DNA from: Jannaschia sp. GRR-S6-38
GTDB taxonomy: Bacteria; Pseudomonadota; Alphaproteobacteria; Rhodobacterales; Rhodobacteraceae
Reading direction: 5' to 3'
DNA: 64,000 nt
Assembly (NCBI RefSeq): GCF_029853695.1
Contig: NZ_CP122537.1
Coordinates: 2,625,501 to 2,689,500, forward strand
The position numbers were made by a program, and so were the translations under genes. Below the pieces are notes generated by a model. The model was not told the origin of the DNA. It ran no database searches and was given only the letters and a program-made list of their open reading frames with translations. Every line of letters begins with the position of its first letter. Within the stretch, counting starts at the first letter, position 1. Below are positions 38,238 to 48,754 of the stretch, piece by piece.

Positions 38238-38735
38238 TCACGCGTCCAGCGCGTCGAGGGCTCCGGTGACCAGTTCCAGCCCATCGGCATAGATCGCGGC
38301 CGGGCGGTCGAGGACCAGCGCCCAGGCGACGGCCGCGTCGCCGGTAACGCGGCGGATCACGCCCCCGTCGACCAGACGGATGGCGGCGACCCGCGCCTCC
38401 TTCGCGCCGAACAGCGTACGGGCGCGCCAGTCGCGCAGGACGACGGGCTGGTCGGCGGGCAGGGTCACATCCCGCTCCGGCCGTCCGCGCCCCATCGCGC
38501 CCGCCGGGATCAGCACCATCGCGCAGCCGGGTCGGACCGGGCTGCGGCGCAGCGCGCGGATCCGGACCATACCCCGGTCGCGCGTGATGACGCGGTCGCC
38601 CGGCTTCAGCGTTTCGACATGGCGTTCGCCCGTGGCGGTCAGGACGCGGCTGCCCGCAAGCAGGGCGTGGCGCAGGGAATGCCCGCGCAACACGGGGACC
38701 CCGGGCGGGGACGCCGGCTGGAAGAAGGTGGGCAT
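38238..38735 (-). CDS. Stand-alone Hint (Hedgehog/intein-type) domain protein, copy A
   Basis: 165 residues, nearly all a Hint fold: GSRVLTATGERHVETLKPGDRVITRDRG, then RPERDVTLPADQPVVLRDWRARTLFGAKEA in pieces, and a YADGLELVTG end. Hint domains self-cleave through an N-terminal Cys or Ser followed by a His/Asn; here no Cys stands at the head of the domain (LLAGSRVLT). Processing is therefore doubtful. It is the second of two similar genes on this strand. Role unknown; secreted-protein processing or carbohydrate binding are only guesses. Confidence 0.8.
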   Translation of the reverse strand: MPTFFQPASPPGVPVLRGHSLRHALLAGSRVLTATGERHVETLKPGDRVITRDRGMVRIRALRRSPVRPGCAMVLIPAGAMGRGRPERDVTLPADQPVVLRDWRARTLFGAKEARVAAIRLVDGGVIRRVTGDAAVAWALVLDRPAAIYADGLELVTGALDALDA

Positions 38736-38864
38736 GTCACTGCTCGCGCGATTTTTCGCTTCTCGTGTCACGACGCTAACTCCCGCCCAGTCGCGTTGCA
38801 CGGCATTTCCGAAGAGGTCCGACGCTGGCACAGCAATTGTTGCGAAATCGTTAACGCGGCCATG

Positions 38865-38892
38865 AAAAAGCCCGGGCGGCGGGCCCGGGCTT
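38865..38892 (-). terminator. Rho-independent terminator after Hint copy B
   Basis: AAGCCCGGGC (38868-38877) pairs with GCCCGGGCTT (38883-38892). On the minus strand the stem is followed by five T residues. Confidence 0.8.
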
Positions 38893-38920
38893 CGATCCGA
38901 AGCGAGTCGTCTCGGCGCGT

Positions 38921-39439
38921 TCAGTCGCCGTCGAGGATCTCGATCACGCCGGTCTCGGTGCGGCCCGTGGGCGTCTCCAGACCGTTGGCATAGACCGTCA
39001 GCGGCGTGTCGAAGCGCAGGCGGAAGAACTCGGCCTCGCCAAAGGCCGCGATCTGCTTGCCGTCGCACAGGCGCCGCGCGGGGACCAGGGCCGCGCCGGC
39101 GTCGAACAGGACCTCGGCGCGCCAGTCGCGCACGGCGACGTGCTGGTCGGCGGCGACGGTGGTGTCGCGCTCCGGCCGGGCGAGGCCCAGGCTGTCGGTG
39201 CGGATGGTGCAGGCGGGGCCCTCGACGGTCTCGATGCCGCGGATAACGGCCATGCCGCGCTCGCGGGTGATGACGCGGTCGCCCGCCGTCAGCGCCTCGA
39301 CCGGCACCTCGCCCTTCATCGTCAGAATCACGGTGCCACGGGCGATCCCGCCCTTGAGCGTGTCGTTGGCCGCGCCGTGCGAGACGGTGGTGGCGGCGGC
39401 GACAAGCTGATCTGCGTTCTTGCGGAGCTGGACGGTCAT
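38921..39439 (-). CDS. Stand-alone Hint domain protein, copy B
   Basis: 172 residues, a paralogue of the gene 190 bases downstream: ARGTVILTMKGEVPVEALTAGDRVITRERG matches copy A across the same blocks (GDRVITR, RGM, RPERD, ADQ, VRDWRA, YANGLE). As in copy A, the catalytic N-terminal Cys is missing (IARGTVILT). The N-terminal 35 residues are polar and not signal-like. The two copies probably arose by tandem duplication; a terminator separates them, so they are expressed separately. Confidence 0.8.
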   Translation of the reverse strand: MTVQLRKNADQLVAAATTVSHGAANDTLKGGIARGTVILTMKGEVPVEALTAGDRVITRERGMAVIRGIETVEGPACTIRTDSLGLARPERDTTVAADQHVAVRDWRAEVLFDAGAALVPARRLCDGKQIAAFGEAEFFRLRFDTPLTVYANGLETPTGRTETGVIEILDGD

Positions 39440-39571
39440 GGCAGTGATCCCGTGGCTGGTTCGTCGGCAGTCTCTCACCTGTGCGCGTCAATTGCGGCAC
39501 GATCTTGACGGACGCGGGGACTCTTCGGGGCCTTCCGGGTCGGCGGACGGAATGCTAGAGCAGCCCCCGGA

Positions 39572-39656
39572 GCGGGTGTGGCGGAACTGGTAGACGCACC
39601 AGATTTAGGTTCTGGCGCCGCGAGGCGTGGGGGTTCGAGTCCCTTCACCCGCACCA
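39572..39656 (+). tRNA. tRNA-Leu (anticodon TAG)
   Basis: Acceptor stem GCGGGTG (39572-39578) pairs with CACCCGC (39646-39652). The anticodon stem is CCAGA/TCTGG with loop TTTAGGT and anticodon TAG at 39606-39608. A long class II variable arm is present, and CCA is encoded at 39654-39656. Confidence 0.96.
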
Positions 39657-39726
39657 CTCTCCACGCGATCCGGGCGAAATTCGGGCAGCCCGGCGGCTCG
39701 CCCGGTCGACCCGACGGAGGGGCGCC

Positions 39727-40940
39727 ATGCGCGACGGGCTGCGCGAGATCTTCGAGGCCGGGGTGGCCCGGGCCATGCCGGGTCCCGCGGTGACGGCTGC
39801 GCTGCCCGGCGCGGCGCCGGACCTGATCCTGGCGCTGGGCAAGGCCGCGATCGCGATGGCGCGCCCCGCGCTCGCGCGGTTTCCGGGCACGCCCTGCATC
39901 GTCGTAACCAATCCCGAGAACGCGGCGGAGCTGCTCGGCGCACGCGTCATCGCGGGCGGGCATCCGATCCCCGATGCGGGCTCGGCGGAAGGCGGCGCGG
40001 CGCTGCTGGCCGCGGCCGAGGCGCTGGGCGCGGGGCAGCGCGCGCTCGTCCTCATATCCGGCGGCGGCTCCGCGCTGGCGGTCGCGCCCTTGCCGGGCGT
40101 GACGCTGGCCGAGAAGGCGGAAGTGTCGCGCCTGCTGCTCGGCGCGGGCCTCGACATCCGGGCGATGAACTTGGTGCGCCAGAACCTGAGCCGGCTGAAG
40201 GGCGGGGGGCTCGCGCGCGCCATCGCGCCGGCGGAGGCCACGGCGCTGATCCTGTCGGACGTGGTGGGCGACGACCTCGCCGCCATCGCGTCGGGTCCGG
40301 TTGTGCCGCCGCTGGGCGACCCGGCCGCGGCGCGCCGCCTGCTCGAGGAGGCGGGCCTCTGGATGCGGATCCCGGAGAGCTGTCGCCAGGCGCTGGCCGC
40401 GGCGAGGCCCGCACCGACACCCCGGTCGAGACCCGGCTGGTCGGGTCGAACGCCTTGTCGCTGGAGGCGATGGCGGCGGCGGCGCCCGAGGCGCGGGTCG
40501 ATCCCGTGCCGCTGGAGGGCGACGTGGCCGCGGCGGCGGCCCGCGTGGCGAAGGCGGCCCGCGGCGGGCCGGGGCTGACGCTCTGGGGCGGGGAGACGAC
40601 GGTGGTCCTGCGCGGCGAGGGGCGCGGCGGCCGCAACCAGGAACTGGCGCTGCGCGTCGCGCTGGCCCTGCGCGATCTGGGCGCGCCTTGGGCGTTCTTG
40701 TCGGGCGGCACCGACGGGCGCGACGGGCCCACCGATGCGGCGGGCGCGATCGTCGATGACGGCACGCTGGCGCGCATCGCGGCGGCAGGGCTGGACGTGG
40801 AGGCGATGCTCGCGCGCAACGACAGCTATCCCGCGCTCCGGGCCGCCGGAGATCTGCTGATCACCGGGCCCACGGGCACGAATGTCGCCGATCTTCAGAT
40901 CCTGCGGGTGGGCCTTGGTGCGCCGCGTTTGGCGGGCTAG
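39727..40940 (+). pseudogene. Glycerate 2-kinase (GckA/TtuD, MOFRL family), frameshifted
   Basis: The first frame (39727 to about 40405) encodes the N-terminal domain (LALGKAAIAMA, LISGGGSALAVAPLPGVTL, NLVRQNLSRLKGGGLA, SDVVGDDLAAIASGP). The C-terminal MOFRL domain (LWGGETTVVL, GRGGRNQELALRVALALRD, SGGTDGRDGPTDAAGAIVD) continues in another frame to 40940. One missing base within about 40398-40420, for example one G in GCGGCGAGG, joins the two parts. Either the gene is broken or the sequence has an error. Intact, it would phosphorylate D-glycerate to 2-phosphoglycerate. Confidence 0.85.
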
Positions 40941-40949
40941 ATACGCGAC

Positions 40950-41411
40950 ATGATCAAACGCACCTTTCTCGCGCTGGCGCTGGGCCTGCCCGTCGCCGCA
41001 GCCATCGGCGTCCGCGCCGCACCCATGCCGGCCGCCCGCTGGCATATCGATCCCGCTTCGGGCGCCAGCACCGGCAACCCGAATGAATTCCGCGTGGCCC
41101 CCGGGGGCGACATGGAGCCCGTGCGCCTCGACCGCGCGCCACTGGTCGTCGCGACCGAGCTCGACGCGATCGCGCTGGGCGAGCCGGGCACCGAGGCGAT
41201 CGCCGGCTCGCTGGACGAGGGCTTCGTGACCTATGTCCAGCGCTCCCGCCTGATCGGCTGGCCCGACGCGATTTCGGTCAAGGTCGAGCCCGATGGCGAC
41301 GGCGCGCGGCTGCTGATCTGGAGCCGCTCGCGCTTCGGCGTGTCCGACATGGGCGTGAACCGCGCCCGCGTGGAGCGCTGGCTCGACAAGCTGGGCGCGA
41401 GCGCGGGCTAG
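40950..41411 (+). CDS. DUF1499 domain protein with N-terminal signal/anchor
   Basis: 153 residues. The hydrophobic N-terminus (LALALGLPVAAAIGV) is a signal peptide or anchor. The DUF1499 end is clear (WSRSRFGVSDMGVNRARVERWL). Function unknown. It starts nine bases after the glycerate kinase stop, so probably co-transcribed. Confidence 0.85.
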   Translation: MIKRTFLALALGLPVAAAIGVRAAPMPAARWHIDPASGASTGNPNEFRVAPGGDMEPVRLDRAPLVVATELDAIALGEPGTEAIAGSLDEGFVTYVQRSRLIGWPDAISVKVEPDGDGARLLIWSRSRFGVSDMGVNRARVERWLDKLGASAG

Positions 41412-41432
41412 CCGCGCCGGCCCGGCCCGGGC

Positions 41433-42461
41433 TCAATAGGGCAGGGGATGCGCCTTGTGGGTCGCGTCGATCGCGGTCACCAGGTCGTCGGACAGTACGA
41501 GATCCTGCGCCTTCAGCGCAGGCGCCAGTTGCTCGGACGTCGTCGCACCCAGGATGGCCGAACAGGCGAAGGGCCGCGTCTGCAGCCAGGCCAGCGCCAT
41601 GTGGACCGGGTCGATGCCATGCGCCCGCGCGAGCTCCAGATAGGCGGCGACCGCCGGCTCCACCCGGTCGGTCCAGCGTCCGCCGAGGTCACTGTTGATC
41701 GTTTTGCGCGACCCCTCGGGCACCGCGCCGTTCTGATACTTGCCGGTCAGCAGCCCCGCGGCGAGCGGCGAATAGGCCAGCATCGTGACCTCTTCGTAGA
41801 CCATCATTTCGGTCAGGTCGGTATCCGCCTGCCGCTGCAGCAGGGAATAGTCGTTCTGAAGCGACACCGGCCGCGCCGGTCCGTCGCCCGCCAGGCGCAG
41901 GAACTGGTCCATGCCCCAGCAGGAATCGTTCGACGGCCCGAAGGCGCGGATCGTGCCGCGCGCGATCTCGCGCTCCAGCGCGCCGACGCAGTCGGCGAGG
42001 TTCTGGACGATCGCCGCCCGGTCGCCCGAGGGCCGGTAGCCCCAATAGCGCCGGAAGCAATAATTGTCGCGGTTGGGCCAGTGGAATTGGTAGAGGTCGA
42101 TGGTCTCGGATTGCAGCCGCTCGAGGCTACCCTCGATGGCGCGCGGAATGCTCTCGGGGGTGATGTCGGCGCCGTCGCGGGGGTGGCTGCCCTCGCCGGT
42201 GTGCTTCGTGGCGATGCGGATTCGGCCGCGCCCGCCCTGCGCGATCCACCGGCCCACGATCTCCTCGGTCTGGCCGATGGTCTCGGCGCGCACCGGGTTG
42301 ACCGGGTACATCTCGGCGGTGTCGAGCCAGGTCACGCCGGCGTCGATCGCCATGTCGATCTGGGCATGGGCGTCGGCCTCCGGCGTCTGCGTGCCGAAGG
42401 TCATCGTGCCCAGCATGATCTCGGAGATGGTGTCGTCGCGGCCGAGGGGGACGGTGCGCAT
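41433..42461 (-). CDS. Aldo/keto reductase (Tas-like)
   Basis: 342 residues. The catalytic tetrad fits AKR proteins: Asp and Tyr in WLDTAEMYP, Lys in ATKHTGEG, His in YQFHWPNRD. The NADPH-binding end has ILGATTSEQL. It resembles E. coli Tas. Substrate unknown. Confidence 0.93.
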   Translation of the reverse strand: MRTVPLGRDDTISEIMLGTMTFGTQTPEADAHAQIDMAIDAGVTWLDTAEMYPVNPVRAETIGQTEEIVGRWIAQGGRGRIRIATKHTGEGSHPRDGADITPESIPRAIEGSLERLQSETIDLYQFHWPNRDNYCFRRYWGYRPSGDRAAIVQNLADCVGALEREIARGTIRAFGPSNDSCWGMDQFLRLAGDGPARPVSLQNDYSLLQRQADTDLTEMMVYEEVTMLAYSPLAAGLLTGKYQNGAVPEGSRKTINSDLGGRWTDRVEPAVAAYLELARAHGIDPVHMALAWLQTRPFACSAILGATTSEQLAPALKAQDLVLSDDLVTAIDATHKAHPLPY

Positions 42462-42503
42462 GTCGAATGTCCTTCGTGAAATTGCGGCGCCGCGGCGCGC
42501 GGC

Positions 42504-43286
42504 TCAGATGTCGAGCGTCAGCCAGACCGGGACGTGGTCGGACGGCTTTTCGCGCCCGCGCATCTCGGCCTGGATGGTGCAATCGGTCATCCGGTCGGCC
42601 ACGGCGGGCGAGAGCAGGAAATGGTCGATCCGGATGCCGTCGCCGCGATTCCAGGCCCCACCCTGGTAGTCCCAGAAGCTGTATTGGCCCGGCTGCTGGT
42701 TGCGGGCGCGGAACGCCTCGGTCAGGCCCAGCCACTCGATCCGGCGGAACGCCTCGCGGCTTTGCGGCAGGGCCAGCGCGTCCTTGCGCCAGGCCTCGGG
42801 GCGATGGGCGTCGCGATCCTCGGGGATGACGTTGAAATCACCGGTCATCAGAAACGGCTCCTCGGCGGCGAGCAATTCCTTCGCCCGCGCCTCCAGCCGG
42901 GCCATCCAGCCCAGCTTGTAGTCGTATTTCGGCCCCGGCGCCGGGTTGCCGTTGGGCAGGTAGAGCCCGCAGATCCGCACCGCGCCCGTCGCGCCGATCA
43001 CCGTGCCCTCGATATAGCGCGCCTGCTCGTCCGCGTCGTCGCCCGGCAGGCCGCGCGTCACGTCCTCGAGCGGCGTCTTCGACAGCAGCGCCACGCCGTT
43101 GAAGCCCTTCTGCCCGTGGGTGTGCAGCTCGTAGCCTTCATCCTCGATCAGCTCGCGCGGGAAGGCCTCGTCGGTCGACTTGATCTCCTGCAGCACGGCC
43201 ACGTCGGGGGCTTCGTCGCGCAGCCAGGCGGCGACCGTCTCGGCGCGGGCCTTGATTCCGTTGATGTTGAACGTCGCGATTTTCAT
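42504..43286 (-). CDS. xthA: Exodeoxyribonuclease III
   Basis: 260 residues of the EEP nuclease family. Metal Glu in VLQEIKS, catalytic segments LYLPNG, TGDFNVIPEDRD and the final SDHVPVWLTL are present. It acts as AP endonuclease and 3'-exonuclease in base excision repair. The ATG at 43286 gives the standard MKIATFNINGIKAR start. Confidence 0.96.
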   Translation of the reverse strand: MKIATFNINGIKARAETVAAWLRDEAPDVAVLQEIKSTDEAFPRELIEDEGYELHTHGQKGFNGVALLSKTPLEDVTRGLPGDDADEQARYIEGTVIGATGAVRICGLYLPNGNPAPGPKYDYKLGWMARLEARAKELLAAEEPFLMTGDFNVIPEDRDAHRPEAWRKDALALPQSREAFRRIEWLGLTEAFRARNQQPGQYSFWDYQGGAWNRGDGIRIDHFLLSPAVADRMTDCTIQAEMRGREKPSDHVPVWLTLDI

Positions 43287-43573
43287 GGCGCCGGGCTTAG
43301 GGCAGCCGCGCGGCAGAGTCACGCGGAAGGCGCGGGGCCGACCGGCGCCCGCCCGGGACGAGCGATGTCATCCGATAGCATTCCGCCGCAAGACGATGGC
43401 ACGCGGGCCGGGCCCGCCGGAAATCGCATATCGGGCCCGGCCCGCCCCAGATGGCATCGACCGGCTGCGGGGCGCGTGAGCGTCAAGCCTCGCATCTTTC
43501 GTGCCGGTGGCCGCGACCCGCGGCGCCCCATCATTCCTCGCCGGCCAAGACCGGCAATCCCGGAGACCCGAAC

Positions 43574-43792
43574 ATGAAAAAGATCCTGCCCCTCGCCCTG
43601 TCCGCCGCCCTACTTTCCGCCTGCGCCCCCGGCGGCTTCATCGACAGCGACGTGGAGCGCGGCCTCGTCGGCGCGGCCGTGGGCTACGGCGCCGCAAAGG
43701 CGGTAAACGGCAACGGCGACCGCGGCGCGATCATCGGTGGTCTGGCCGGCGTGTTCTGCGACGATCTCGGCGGCTGCTCCCCGTCCCGCTAA
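43574..43792 (+). CDS. Small lipoprotein with glycine-zipper-like segment
   Basis: 72 residues. Signal peptide with a lipobox LSAC (Cys about residue 17), then a Gly/Ala-rich stretch (GLVGAAVGYGAAKAVNGNGDRGAIIGGLAG) and a C-terminal CDDLGGC pair. Probably an outer-membrane-attached small protein. The 287 bases before it hold no other gene that I can support. Confidence 0.75.
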   Translation: MKKILPLALSAALLSACAPGGFIDSDVERGLVGAAVGYGAAKAVNGNGDRGAIIGGLAGVFCDDLGGCSPSR

Positions 43793-43814
43793 GCGCCGGA
43801 GCGCGGGTGGGCCG

Positions 43815-44222
43815 TCAGTCCTCGAGGACCCGGTCCGCCCGTTTCCGCACCAGCACCGTCCGCAGGTCGTGCATCGCGAGGAGCAGCCGGTCGGTCACCG
43901 CGTCGAGCTGCGCCTCGGTCGCGCGGGCCTGCGCCCAGTGGGCGGTCAGGTTGAGGTGATCGACGGTGCGCAGGATGTCGTCGAGGTCGCGCGCGGCCAG
44001 TTCGGCGCGGCGCGCCTCCATCCACTCCGCAATCGCGGCCTCGTCCGCGGGCGTCAGCGCCGTGTCGCCCTGCGGCTTCACCTGACCGTTGTTGACGTTG
44101 ACCGTCGCGATCTGGTCGAGCTCGAGCCGCCGCTGCCGGTTCTCGGTGTCGACCCGGAAGACCAGCGCCCCGTTCTCCTTCACGCGGAAGTAGTAGGGGG
44201 GCAGACCGCTCTTCGTCGCCAT
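43815..44222 (-). CDS. Hypothetical protein (135 aa)
   Basis: I do not recognise a named family. The N-terminal third is beta-rich (PPYYFRVKENGALVFRVDTENR) and the C-terminal part helical (LDAVTDRLLLAMHDLRTVLVRKRAD). No signal or membrane segment. It starts two bases after the aspartate aminotransferase stop, so it is co-transcribed. Confidence 0.7.
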   Translation of the reverse strand: MATKSGLPPYYFRVKENGALVFRVDTENRQRRLELDQIATVNVNNGQVKPQGDTALTPADEAAIAEWMEARRAELAARDLDDILRTVDHLNLTAHWAQARATEAQLDAVTDRLLLAMHDLRTVLVRKRADRVLED

Positions 44223-44224
44223 GC

Positions 44225-45472
<1,248 letters not shown>

Positions 45473-45509
45473 CTAGGGTGCCCCCGACCTGCGATCAAGG
45501 AGCCGCGAG

Positions 45510-45917
45510 ATGAGCGACGAGCATGCCGACACCGCAGCACTGGAACGGGATTGGTACCATCCGGACCTGACGACCTTCGGGGACCGGCTTTCGGGGGCGC
45601 GGACCGCGGCGGGGTACACGCAGGCGCAACTGGCCGAGAATCTCGGGGTGAAGCTCAAGACCATCCGCGCCTGGGAGGAGGACCGCGCCGAGCCGCGCGC
45701 CAACCGCGTGTCGATGCTGTCGGGCGTGCTGAACGTGTCGCTCGTCTGGTTGATGACGGGCACCGGCGAGGGCCCGGCGGTCACGCTCTCGACCGAGCAG
45801 ACCGATGACGAGCTTCTGGGCGAGGTCGCGCGCCTGCGCCGGGAGGCGGCCCGCCTCACCGACCGCCTTGCGCTGCTGGAAGGCCGGCTGCGCAGCCGGC
45901 TCGGAGACGAGGCATGA
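45510..45917 (+). CDS. XRE-family DNA-binding protein
   Basis: 135 residues. The helix-turn-helix (FGDRLSGARTAAGYTQAQLAENLGV in part) is followed by a predicted coiled coil (ELLGEVARLRREAARLTDRLALLEGRL). Likely a dimeric regulator. Its stop overlaps the sdhE start as ATGA, so the two genes form an operon; the target is unknown. Confidence 0.9.
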   Translation: MSDEHADTAALERDWYHPDLTTFGDRLSGARTAAGYTQAQLAENLGVKLKTIRAWEEDRAEPRANRVSMLSGVLNVSLVWLMTGTGEGPAVTLSTEQTDDELLGEVARLRREAARLTDRLALLEGRLRSRLGDEA

Positions 45918-46174
45918 CCGAAGAGCCCCGCGTCAAGCGCATGCGGATCCGTGCCTGGCGGCGCGGCATCAAGGAAATGGACCTGATCCTCGGCGGTTAC
46001 GCGAATGACCGCCTCGCCGGGCTGAGCGCGGAGGGGCTCGATCTCTTCGAGGCGTTGCTGGGCGAGAACGACCAGGATCTCTTCGCCTGGGTGACCGGGC
46101 AGGCCGCCCCCCCGCCGCGTTTCGCGCCGCTGATCCGGGAATTGGCGCATCGCGTTCCCGGGACTGCGCAATGA
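45914..46174 (+). CDS. sdhE: Succinate dehydrogenase flavinylation factor SdhE (SDHAF2 family)
   Basis: 86 residues with the RGxxE motif at Arg17-Glu21 (RRGIKEMDLILGGYA), which is needed for FAD attachment to SdhA. Family size is usual. Confidence 0.93.
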   Translation: MTEEPRVKRMRIRAWRRGIKEMDLILGGYANDRLAGLSAEGLDLFEALLGENDQDLFAWVTGQAAPPPRFAPLIRELAHRVPGTAQ

Positions 46175-46258
46175 CGGCGGTCCGGGCCGAGTCTTAACGG
46201 AAAATTCGCGAATTGACGGCATGACCCGGAGCCAAGCAGAGCAGCCGGAAAGACCGCC

Positions 46259-46756
46259 ATGAGCCGCCTCGAAAAATTCACGCCCCGAAGCACGCCGGAT
46301 TTCATGTCCGGCTATCTCGACGCGCTCACCCTCGTCGAGCGGCTGCACCGCCTGCTGCTCGACGTCATCAAGGACGAGTTCGAGCGGTTGGGCCTCCTCG
46401 AGATCAACGCCGTGCAGGGCCTGCTGCTGTTCAATATCGGCGACAACGAGGTCACCGCGGGCGAGCTGAAGACCCGCGGCTACTACCAGGGCTCGAATGT
46501 AAGCTACAATCTCAAGAAGCTGGTCGAGATGGGCTACATGCATCACGAGCGCTGCGAGATCGACCGCCGCGCCGTGCGCGTGCGGCTGACGGCCAAGGGA
46601 CGCGAGGTGCGCGACGCGGTGGCGGAGCTCTTCTCGCGCCATGCCGAGGGGATCCGGCACACCGGCGTGCTCTCCGACGCGGGCCTGATCGAGATCGTGT
46701 CCACCCTGCGCCGGGTGGAACGCTACTGGGCCGAACAGATCCGTTACATCTACTAG
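46259..46756 (+). CDS. MarR-family regulator, LdtR-like
   Basis: 165 residues. The winged helix is seen in EINAVQGLLLFNIGDNEVTAGELKTRGYYQGSNVSYNLKKL (in part) with wing residues HERCEIDRRAVRVRLT. This pattern is that of the LdtR group of alphaproteobacteria, which control L,D-transpeptidase and stress genes. The regulon here is unknown. Confidence 0.9.
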   Translation: MSRLEKFTPRSTPDFMSGYLDALTLVERLHRLLLDVIKDEFERLGLLEINAVQGLLLFNIGDNEVTAGELKTRGYYQGSNVSYNLKKLVEMGYMHHERCEIDRRAVRVRLTAKGREVRDAVAELFSRHAEGIRHTGVLSDAGLIEIVSTLRRVERYWAEQIRYIY

Positions 46757-46790
46757 CGGCTGGCCGGGCAGGGTCCCTTCGGGCCAGCCG
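46757..46790 (+). terminator. Hairpin directly after the MarR gene
   Basis: CGGCTGGCC (46757-46765) pairs with GGCCAGCCG (46782-46790), starting at the base after the stop. No T run follows. Confidence 0.5.
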
Positions 46791-47360
46791 GTTCCCGCGT
46801 CGCTCCTGAAAGGCCGGTGCGCGTGCGATGCATTAGGGCGGGATCGTGATGTGACGGCTGTGGCACCGGGGCCGGGCGCGCATACTGGCGATGCGCGTGC
46901 CGATGGCCGCCGGAAGGCCCCAAAACTTCCAGGAATGCCTCACGCCGTGTTCGCACTGGGGATCGCGCGTTTGACAGACGCGGGCCGGACATGAGGGATC
47001 GCGCGGCGCCGGGGCGGCAGTGCTGCGGTATCGAGGGCGCTTTCGCGGAAAACGGACCGGGCGGGACGGCGCTTCCGCCGCCCAGACCACCCCCGCGACG
47101 GTTCGAAGCAGTCGCGTCCCCGGACCCCATCGGACCGCGCGGCATGGCACGCTTCCGGCCTGGTGCCCGCCCGCCCGGCGGGGCCTCCCCGGCCGCGCGG
47201 GGCCGAGCCCGGGCCGGGGCCGGGAATCCGCTTGCGCCCCCTCCGGGCCGTCCATAGACAGGCGCACGAATTTCCACCCCGCCCTTGGGCGCGGGGTTCT
47301 CGCATATGCGGGCGCGGCCCTGACGCGGGCGGCGCCGGCCAGACAGACAAGGATGATCCC
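46791..47360. other. Intergenic region, 570 bases, no supported gene
   Basis: Several short frames exist, but they are Pro/Arg/Gly-rich and look like chance frames in GC-rich DNA. A small hairpin (CCCCGCCC near 47278 with GGCGCGGGG) lies about 60 bases before trigger factor. The region presumably holds the tig promoter. Confidence 0.5.
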
Positions 47361-48686
47361 ATGCAGGTGACCGAGACCCTGAACGACGGCCTCAAGCGCG
47401 GCTACACCATCAAGGTTCCCGCCGCCGATCTCGACGCCAAGGTCCACGAGAAGCTGACCGAGGCGCAGCCCGGGATCGAGATGAAGGGCTTCCGCAAGGG
47501 CAAGGTGCCGATGGCGCTTCTGCGCAAGCAGTTCGGCGACCGCCTGATGGGCGAGGCGATGCAGGAAAGCATCGACGGCGCCATGACGAAGCATTTCGAG
47601 GAGTCGGGCGACCGCCCGGCCATGCAGCCGAAGGTCGAGATGACCAACGAGGACTGGAAGCCCGGCGACGATGTCGAGGTCGCCATGTCCTACGAGGCGC
47701 TGCCCGACGTGCCGGATGTCGATTTCTCCGGCGTCGCCATCGAACGCCCGGTCGTCGAGCCCGCCGAGGCCGACGTGCAGGACGCGCTCGAGAGCCTCGC
47801 CAAGAACGCGCAGACCTTCGAGACCAAGAAGGGCGCGGCCAAGGATGGCGACCAGGTCGTGATGGATTTCGTCGGCAAGGTCGATGGCGAGCCCTTCGAG
47901 GGCGGCGCGGCCGAGGATTACCCGCTGGTGCTGGGTTCGAACTCCTTCATCCCCGGCTTCGAGGAGCAGCTCGTCGGCGTGAAGGCCGGCGAGGAGAAGG
48001 CCGTCGAGGTCTCCTTCCCCGAGGAATACCAGGCCGAGCACCTGGCCGGGAAGGCCGCGACCTTCGACTGCACCATCAAGGAAGTGAAGAAGCCGGCCGA
48101 CGCCAAGATCGACGACGAGATGGCCAAGCAGTTCGGTGCCGAGGATCTCGAGGGGCTGAAGGGCCAGATCAAGGAGCGCCTGGGCGCCGAGTACCAGGGC
48201 GCCGCGCGCCAGATCGTGAAGCGCCAGCTTCTCGACAAGCTCGACGAGCTGGTCACCTTCGACCTGCCCCCGAGCCTCGTCGAGGCCGAGGCCCAGCAGA
48301 TCGCGCACCAGCTCTGGCACGAGGAGCACCCCGAGGTGCAGGGCCACGACCACGACAAGATCGAGCCGAACGAGGAGCACATGAAGCTGGCCGAGCGCCG
48401 CGTGCGCCTGGGCCTGCTGCTGGCCGAGCTGGGCCAGAAGGAAGAGGTGCAGGTCACCGATGCCGAGATGACCCAGGCGATCATGACTCAGGCCCGCCAA
48501 TACCCGGGCCAGGAGCGCGAGTTCTTCCAGTTCATCCAGCAGAACCAGCAGGCGCAGCAGCAGATCCGTGCGCCGCTTTTCGAGGACAAGGTGATCGACC
48601 TGATCCTCGACCGCGCCAAGGTGACGGACAAGCCGATCAGCAAGGACGAGCTGCAGGCCGAGCTGGAGAAGCTCGAAGACGTCTGA
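47361..48686 (+). CDS. tig: Trigger factor
   Basis: 441 residues. Ribosome-binding signature GFRKGKVP near residue 46, a central FKBP domain ([30 protein letters not shown]) and a helical C-terminal chaperone domain. It is the ribosome-bound prolyl isomerase/chaperone. AAGG precedes the ATG. Confidence 0.98.
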   Translation: MQVTETLNDGLKRGYTIKVPAADLDAKVHEKLTEAQPGIEMKGFRKGKVPMALLRKQFGDRLMGEAMQESIDGAMTKHFEESGDRPAMQPKVEMTNEDWKPGDDVEVAMSYEALPDVPDVDFSGVAIERPVVEPAEADVQDALESLAKNAQTFETKKGAAKDGDQVVMDFVGKVDGEPFEGGAAEDYPLVLGSNSFIPGFEEQLVGVKAGEEKAVEVSFPEEYQAEHLAGKAATFDCTIKEVKKPADAKIDDEMAKQFGAEDLEGLKGQIKERLGAEYQGAARQIVKRQLLDKLDELVTFDLPPSLVEAEAQQIAHQLWHEEHPEVQGHDHDKIEPNEEHMKLAERRVRLGLLLAELGQKEEVQVTDAEMTQAIMTQARQYPGQEREFFQFIQQNQQAQQQIRAPLFEDKVIDLILDRAKVTDKPISKDELQAELEKLEDV

Positions 48687-48710
48687 ACGTCGCCGCCGTC
48701 AGGCCATAAA

Positions 48711-48736
48711 AAAGGGGCGCCCGCGGGCGCCCCTTT
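48711..48736. terminator. Bidirectional Rho-independent terminator between tig and the sugar dehydrogenase
   Basis: AAAGGGGCGCCC pairs with GGGCGCCCCTTT over twelve bases with loop GC; A and T runs at both sides. Confidence 0.9.
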
Positions 48737-48754
48737 CGCGTCTCGGGCCCCGGT

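Noticed and set aside
39627-40400. Alternative plus-strand frame before the MOFRL part of glycerate kinase
   Set aside because: Upstream of the frameshift it is Arg/Gly-rich without likeness to any family; only its part after about 40405 is real coding sequence.
46991-47257. A short plus-strand frame before trigger factor
   Set aside because: Composition is Pro/Arg/Gly low complexity, no ribosome-binding site and no recognisable domain.
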